Shown here: positions 58,834 to 64,000 of the stretch, in pieces
Numbering within the stretch: the first letter of the stretch is position 1
Layout: every line of letters starts with the position of its first letter
Origin: Leishmania infantum JPCM5
Taxonomy: Eukaryota; Euglenozoa; Kinetoplastea; Trypanosomatida; Trypanosomatidae
Length of the DNA stretch: 64,000 nucleotides
Assembly: GCF_000002875.2 (NCBI RefSeq)
Contig: NC_009417.2
Coordinates: 539,929-603,928, forward strand
Direction: 5' to 3'
Translations under genes and position numbers: made by a program
The notes under the pieces: generated by a model
Seen by the model: only the letters and a program-made list of their open reading frames with translations
The model's database searches: none
What the model was told of the DNA's origin: nothing

Positions 58834-59220
58834 ATGACAGTCAACAACAGCAACAACAACGGCGAGAGGCTGGGCAGTGGCACGGCTCGCCTGTTCGTTG
58901 GTCAGCTGAACTTTGACGCCACCGAGCATGATCTCCGCCAGATCTTCTCCTTTTATGGCCACGTCATTCACACGAATGTGCTGCGCGATGCGGACGGCAA
59001 GAGCACCGGCAGCGGCTTCGTCACGTTCCGCGTCACAGACGAGGCGGACTTCGCTATCATGTCCATGCACGATCGCTACAACATGGGCCGGGAGAAGCCG
59101 CTGCAAGTCTCCTACTGCCGCCGCAGCGAGCGCATCTCGCCTTTTGGGTACGAACACGCAATGAAACTGCGGGAGAAGAACACCACGAACCCGCCACCAC
59201 CGCAGCCGACGTCATCGTGA
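58834..59220 (+). CDS. Small single-RRM RNA-binding protein, 128 aa (gene D)
   Basis: Predicted mRNA-binding protein that is little more than one RRM. Residues 1-17 are Asn/Gly/Ser-rich. The RRM covers about 18-94: RNP2 RLFVGQL (19-25), helix 1 after NFDATEHDLRQIF, a short loop RDADGKSTGS (51-60), and RNP1 around GSGFVTF (59-65). The family tail ISPFGYEHAMKL (101-112) follows, then NTTNPPPP. It has the most usual RRM loop of the four and may be closest to the ancestral form (inference). The start at 58834 is the first ATG after the acceptor near 58591; the frame is open upstream, but only to a TTG. No low-complexity domain suggests partners or targets; activity could depend on the tail. Confidence 0.92.
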   Translation: MTVNNSNNNGERLGSGTARLFVGQLNFDATEHDLRQIFSFYGHVIHTNVLRDADGKSTGSGFVTFRVTDEADFAIMSMHDRYNMGREKPLQVSYCRRSERISPFGYEHAMKLREKNTTNPPPPQPTSS

Positions 59221-62200
59221 GCGCAGAACGCGTGCGAAAACTATGTGAAACCGAAAGAATAGCGAGAAAGGCGAAAGGGCAGGTGAGCGGGTGCGGCTGA
59301 AAAAAAAAAAAGAGAAACGCAGATAGCGTGCCAAAGCACCCGCTGCGCTCGCAAAGCCGTCAAGGCAAGGATTGAGAATCTCGCGCTCGTGCAAGCGCTT
59401 CCAGCAGATGTGACGTCTTGCCGTGTGCCTTTCTATGTGCACCTCCGGGTCGGCTGCTGAACGGAAACGCGTCTAGAGAGAGCAGATCCCAAGTACTCTG
59501 TGTCCTTCACGTCTTCTCGAGAACATGTGCGAGGGCCACGCGCACGCACAAGCACACATATTCAGATGGAAGCCCTGTAGCACAGAAAGAAGAGAAAATG
59601 AAGCCAAGCTGCGCATCAACAGCCATGGAGAAGACCGCGTTGGCAGAAGTGCTGCTCGTGTGTGTATGTGTGTGTGAGGGAAGTGAGCACTTTCAGCCCC
59701 TCTCTAGGCCCCACCGTAATAAACTATTGCGCCTCCTCATCTCTCTTCATTCTCTGCAGCTATCTCGCTTTCCTCTCTTCTCTTTTCTGTGCTTCATTGC
59801 CTCAGTCAGAGCTTGTGTGTCCCCCTCCCCCTCTGTCCCCCTTTCCGTCATTCACGTCCATCGCTCGTATTTTCTTTCGTTGCTCTCGCTCATCTGCGTG
59901 GTGGTGGTGCGCTTAGTGACCCTCGTGTTTGCCTCCTTTCGTTTTGTTTTGTTTTTGGTGTCCACTTTTCATGGAAGGTCACGAGAGTTAAGGCACTGCA
60001 TCCACATGCACGCCCTCGCAATGCAGCACGTGGGACTGAGCGAGTGAGAGTTTCCTTTTTGTTGTTTTTCGATGCGTGTGCCGGTGTGTATTCGACGTCT
60101 TGAAGATATAGGGGGTTAGGATTACTTTTTTCCTCGTCTGCACAGCCAGCGTACAAGGCAGGGAGGCTGACGTTAGCCTTTTACTGTGTGTGAGCGTGTG
60201 AGTGTGTAACCCCATGCAGGACCAAAACAGAAAACATCCTTTTTTTTCTCTACTTTTTCGCTCTCCTATGAAGAAAAGGGAGTCGTTTGTGAAGATGAAG
60301 GGCTGTTGCGCACATGTAGGCGTCTGCTTATCTGCTTCCTTTTTTCTGCTGCTGGTACAGAAGACCAGAAGAACGAACATAGCCATCTTTTATTCAACCT
60401 CGTCTGCCCATCCCCCCCCCCTGCATCACTCTCTCTCTTGATGCTCCCATCGCCCATCACAACCACCACGAATGCGTTTCAACTTGTTGTCTTTTTCCTT
60501 TAGTCTTGCTCTCGGTCCCCCTCCGTCCTCCTCATTGGGCAGCGGCACACGCACACACACGAGCACGCGCACATACGCCTCTCTCTTGTCTCTTCTTTAT
60601 TAGTGCGTGTTGAAGGCTGCCGCTGCACAGCAGTCAGCACCACTCTTGTCTCCTATCGTAAAGGTCCCTTCAATGCAATATGAGCTCGGTACATGCGTCA
60701 GCTTCCCTGCGATTTTTTCTTCTGCAGTGCGTGTGTGTGTGTGTGCTCTCTTATCTTCGACGTGGATTTCCTTTTTCTCTTTTTTGCCTCTTCCTTTACG
60801 TATGTGTGTGTGTGTTGCATTTTCGTTGTTTGTCCGCTCTCATGTCTGCGCAGTCTTGAGTTGGTGTCCCAGCTGTGTGTGTGTGTGTGTGTGTGTGTGT
60901 GGATGTCGCCTCCCTCTGACCAACTCGCAGTCTGTCCGCCCTTTATCGCGTATGTTTGCAACGCTTCTTTTTTTGTGTATGTGCATGTGCGTGTAAACTG
61001 CAGATACAACCGCCTTTGGTAAGTCACTGCCAGACAGGTGCACACATGAATGGGCAAAAAGATGAGGGACGCGAAAAGCTGCAGCGGTTCTACACGCAGA
61101 AGAGCAGCGACGCACCGAAAAACGATACAAAGGTGAGGCAGATGTGTGGGTAGCAAATTTTTTAAAAGGGAGGAAAAGACGAGTGCGCTGTAACACCGCT
61201 TCTAAATACATTTGCGCCTGCCTCAAAATATTTTGCTTATCCTGCTTTCAGCTTCTCCAGCTGTGAACCGCTTTTCCGCCCCCTCTCACCACCACCACCG
61301 CCACCATCTCCTCAGCACTGAACGTAAGACATCGTTTTTCGTCTGGTAATTTTCTTTCGTTTTCGTTTTGTGTGTGTGTGTGTGTGTTATTGTTTTTACT
61401 CGTCAGCGCCTGCCCCCCCCCCCTCGCCTCTCCCCCTCCTCTCTCAAGCCACACACGCCTTGCCCACCCAAGCCCGCAAGCGCAGCCTTCCTCTCTTTTG
61501 CTCCACTTTGTGCTTGCGCTGCTTTGCTCCCTATCTCTGTTTCCTCATCTTCGCCGTGAGGTCGTCCGAGTGCGAAGACGACGGGAAAAGCGCATGTATC
61601 GTGTAGGAGCCTCGAATAAGAGGAGCACGCACACAGACGCACGCGCGCGAAACGGGAAAAGGGGACGGAAAAAGGAGAAGCATGCCTGTCGAATAGCATG
61701 TGTGGCCCCACGGATGTGTGTGTGGTCTTCTGCCTTCCGTCACACTTCACAGCAAAATACAAGCCATTTAGTTTTTTTTGTTGTTTCTTTGTTTCGTTGA
61801 GTTTGAGATCTGCCTTCTCTCTTTTTTTCTGGCGTGCAACAGCACTGCACCAAAACCACTGTTGTTGGTGGTGGCCCGTGTGCATGACTGTGTCGGAAGG
61901 CGTGTGCATATCCCTTTATAATAATATCCGAGAAGCGGAGACCCGGGCCGATGACTGCGAAGACAGAGCCACGTTCGCGGAAGCGAAGAGGGCGACACAG
62001 TCAGAGAGCAAGACGAAACGACAGGGACGACAGCGTGCGCAAAGTTGTGCGAGTGGAGGAGGGAGGGAGAGTTGATACGATCCACATGGGCGTGCCTACT
62101 CCCCCTCTCTCTCTTTCCCTCTCGAGTTCTTCGCTTCACCTCTCCCGCCCTTTCTCCCTTTTTCTTCTCTACGCCTTGCTTGCGCTATTACCTGCCTGCT

Positions 62201-63360
62201 AACATGTTGTGACTGTCGTTGTGTGCTGCCCGGATTTGCTCTCCGTTCTTCACTGCAGCTGTCTCGGACGTTCCTCCTCTCTCGAGCGCAGTATCTTCCA
62301 AGCTCGTCGCACACGTTCAAGGAAAAGAAGAGGCACCGCCACGCACACGCACACGAATACACACCTCTGCACTACCTCAGGCGGTTGTTGTTTTTTTTTT
62401 TTCGGGGGGAGGTATCGGAGGACGTACAGCTTCGCGGCTGGTCATGTCTCTTGCCCTCTCGATGGCCGGGCTCCATCCGTGGACCCCTACCTGTTTAGTT
62501 GTGCTCTCCTGTCTTTTTTTTCGCTTGTTTTCCTGCCCCTTCATCTCTGTCTCTCTCTCTCTCTCTGAGCTCGTGGACGGCACTTCGCTCGAGCACAGCA
62601 ACACATGAACTCGTCTCCGTTTTTCCCATTTCATCTATTTTTTTTTTGATCTCTCTTGCTCGCCTCCTGCTTTTTTTTCTCGTTTCTTCTCTGCTGGTGT
62701 TATGTCCGAATGCTGTGGTCACTGCTGTTATCTACGGTGTGTAATGAGTACGTGTGCTTTAAGCTCAAAACTCTCGTGTTTTTTATTGATGTTTGTGTGT
62801 TGTGGATCTTTCGGTAGCTGTGTATCTTTCTCCGTCTCATTCACCTGCTAACGTCACTGCACATGCCCCTACCCCGCCACGTCATTAAGTGTGCCCCCGC
62901 GCGCTACCCTCTTACACTTTTTTCTATTCAACGAAGTCGTCTCTGTATCCATTGTGGCGCATATAAGGGTGCTTGTGTGAATGCAAGTGCAGAATTTCAG
63001 CTATGGCAGGCACTTCTTCAATGACCGCGCGCGAAACGAAAAATGTCGATGTTAAAAAAATGGCAAGTATTCGCCGCTTCGCTCCTCTCCTCGCTAGTCG
63101 CCCTCGTCTAACCTGGAGCTTGCGGGAGGAGAGCGTTCTCGACCATCAGACACCGTTCGAGTATCCTGGTGTGGGAGGCTGAGTATGTGTCTGTGCTTGA
63201 TAGTGAACGCGAGGTTTCGCTCATTAACGGAGTTTTTTGCTCGCCTGGCACGAAAGGGCGGGCTACTTTCCGCAACCGGCCACGCATACGCAAACAGGTC
63301 CCCTTCGCAGGAGCTGCCTATCATGCCCCTCTGTCTTCTTCTTTGCGTATCTCTGTCCCA
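59221..63360 (+). other. Intergenic region after gene D
   Basis: Four kb. It starts with a purine-rich stretch (59221-59640) that is probably the 3' untranslated region of gene D, then T/C-rich DNA with GT runs. A 35-codon frame at 61046-61153 (MNGQKDEGRE...) is coding-like but very short. A purine-rich island at 61920-62080 holds no recognised feature. Confidence 0.55.
60874..60901. repeat. (GT)14 microsatellite
   Basis: Twenty-eight bp of uninterrupted GT in the 3' flank of gene D; a shorter GT run lies at about 61368-61387. Confidence 0.85.
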
Positions 63361-63385
63361 CCCACCACCCCCTTCCTCCTTCCAG
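63361..63385 (+). promoter_or_regulatory. Candidate spliced-leader acceptor for the right-edge pseudogene
   Basis: A C/T-rich tract ends in CCAG at 63382-63385. A second tract, TTTTTTCCAG, ends near 63457. The first ATG after both (63474) is followed at once by TAG, making a minimal upstream ORF; the next ATGs are at 63482 and 63485. Confidence 0.35.
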
Positions 63386-63481
63386 CCGCCGGAGAAGCAG
63401 CAGTCCAAAACAGGACGAGAAACGCTGGCGAGAAACAAAGGAAGACATTTTTTCCAGCCCTCTCGACCAGCCCATGTAGAG

Positions 63482-64000
63482 ATGATGCGCCCAAGCGATT
63501 ATTCAGTTGGCGCCAGCAACAGCAGTTAGCCCGCCAACACCTTCATTCGCCCAGCCGTGCGACCGGCGGTCTCCTATGAGCCACTGTACCGTGCCGATGC
63601 TTACGACTTCATAAAATAGAAGCCATCCACGGCCTCGCACGTCAGCGCGCTTGCGTCGCCGGATCTGATGCGGCGCTCCATCTCAGCTGCCCCTTTCTCC
63701 CCACCCCCACCCTCATACGCATCGTCGGGAACGCAGTCACAGCAGTACGTCGCCCTGAGCGCGCCATCACCCATCACAGCGGCTGCGCTGGCGCCACCGT
63801 CAAAGCCCCTTGCGGCGCCACCGCCACAGCTCTAGCTTCATCGGAGAGCTGTTCAGCGAACCCCTTCGTATCTGGTAGAATACCAGCACCTGGACAGCAG
63901 CAGCAGCCAGGAAGCGGCGATGACGATACGGACAGCCTAAAGCATCCGTAGTAAATCCGGTGGCTCGGCAGCGGCCAGTTGCCCCGAGGTGGGAGCGGCG
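63482..64000 (+). pseudogene. Probable pseudogene with in-frame TAG codons, cut by the window edge
   Basis: From the double ATG at 63482/63485 one frame reads like protein to the window end but is interrupted: TAG at 63527-63529, TAG at 63617-63619, TAG at 63833-63835 and TAA at 63938-63940. Between stops the sequence includes VSYEPLYRADAYDFIK, SPDLMRRSISAAPFSPPPP and QSQQYVALSAPSPITAAAL, with strong G/C bias at third positions. It is Ser/Ala/Pro/Gln-rich, like the N-terminal part of RRM gene A, so a broken fifth family member with its RRM beyond the edge is possible (inference). After 63835 other frames also look coding-like, so a frameshift is likely. A sequencing error or stop-codon readthrough is less likely given four stops. 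Confidence 0.5.

Noticed and set aside
1..64000. Strand-switch region, telomere, CRISPR array, tRNA or rRNA genes
   Set aside because: All supported genes are on +, no TTAGGG arrays, no spaced direct repeats, and no tRNA or rRNA signature was recognised by eye. A tRNA scan could still find a missed gene.

Overview
The window looks like a stretch of nuclear chromosome from a trypanosomatid, most likely Leishmania or a close relative. The evidence is intron-free genes with high GC at third codon positions, all supported genes on the + strand, long pyrimidine-rich tracts ending in AG upstream of start codons (spliced-leader acceptors), many GT/CA and AT microsatellites, and a SIDER2-like retroposon at about 13 kb. 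No promoter, telomere repeat, CRISPR array, rRNA or tRNA was recognised. The species and chromosome cannot be fixed from sequence alone.

Layout. From 1 to 3551: a GC-rich non-coding block with a degenerate dispersed repeat, then pyrimidine-rich DNA. From 3552 to 5375: a 607-residue protein of unknown function. From 6015 to 6413: a possible small gene right after a very good splice acceptor. Then come four single-RRM RNA-binding protein genes in one direction: A (10631-12667, 678 aa, RRM near the C-terminus), B (19861-20490, 209 aa), C (36885-37877, 330 aa, RRM at the N-terminus) and D (58834-59220, 128 aa, little more than the RRM). They share a LFVGQL RNP2, an unusual RNP1 and, after the RRM, a QVxYxxxxxxISxFGxxH motif. 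They therefore look like paralogues. The distances between successive genes grow from about 5 to 7 to 16 to 21 kb.

Between genes the + strand is mostly T/C-rich with UG-type repeats and no convincing long ORF. Exceptions are a GC-rich block (30.3-31.1 kb) followed by 3.46 almost perfect copies of a 376-bp tandem repeat (31123-32425), an AT-rich island with an 18-bp-arm palindrome (40.9-42.5 kb), and a few coding-like fragments. Two of these look like pseudogenes: about 47993-48468, and 63482 to the right edge, where a well-formed start is followed by in-frame TAG codons.

How the parts may fit together. All genes would be co-transcribed as one polycistronic unit and separated by trans-splicing and polyadenylation. 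Control would then be post-transcriptional, and the long U-, UG-rich and retroposon-bearing flanks are plausible places for it. The products A-D are themselves predicted RNA-binding regulators, so cross- or auto-regulation within the locus is an attractive but untested idea.
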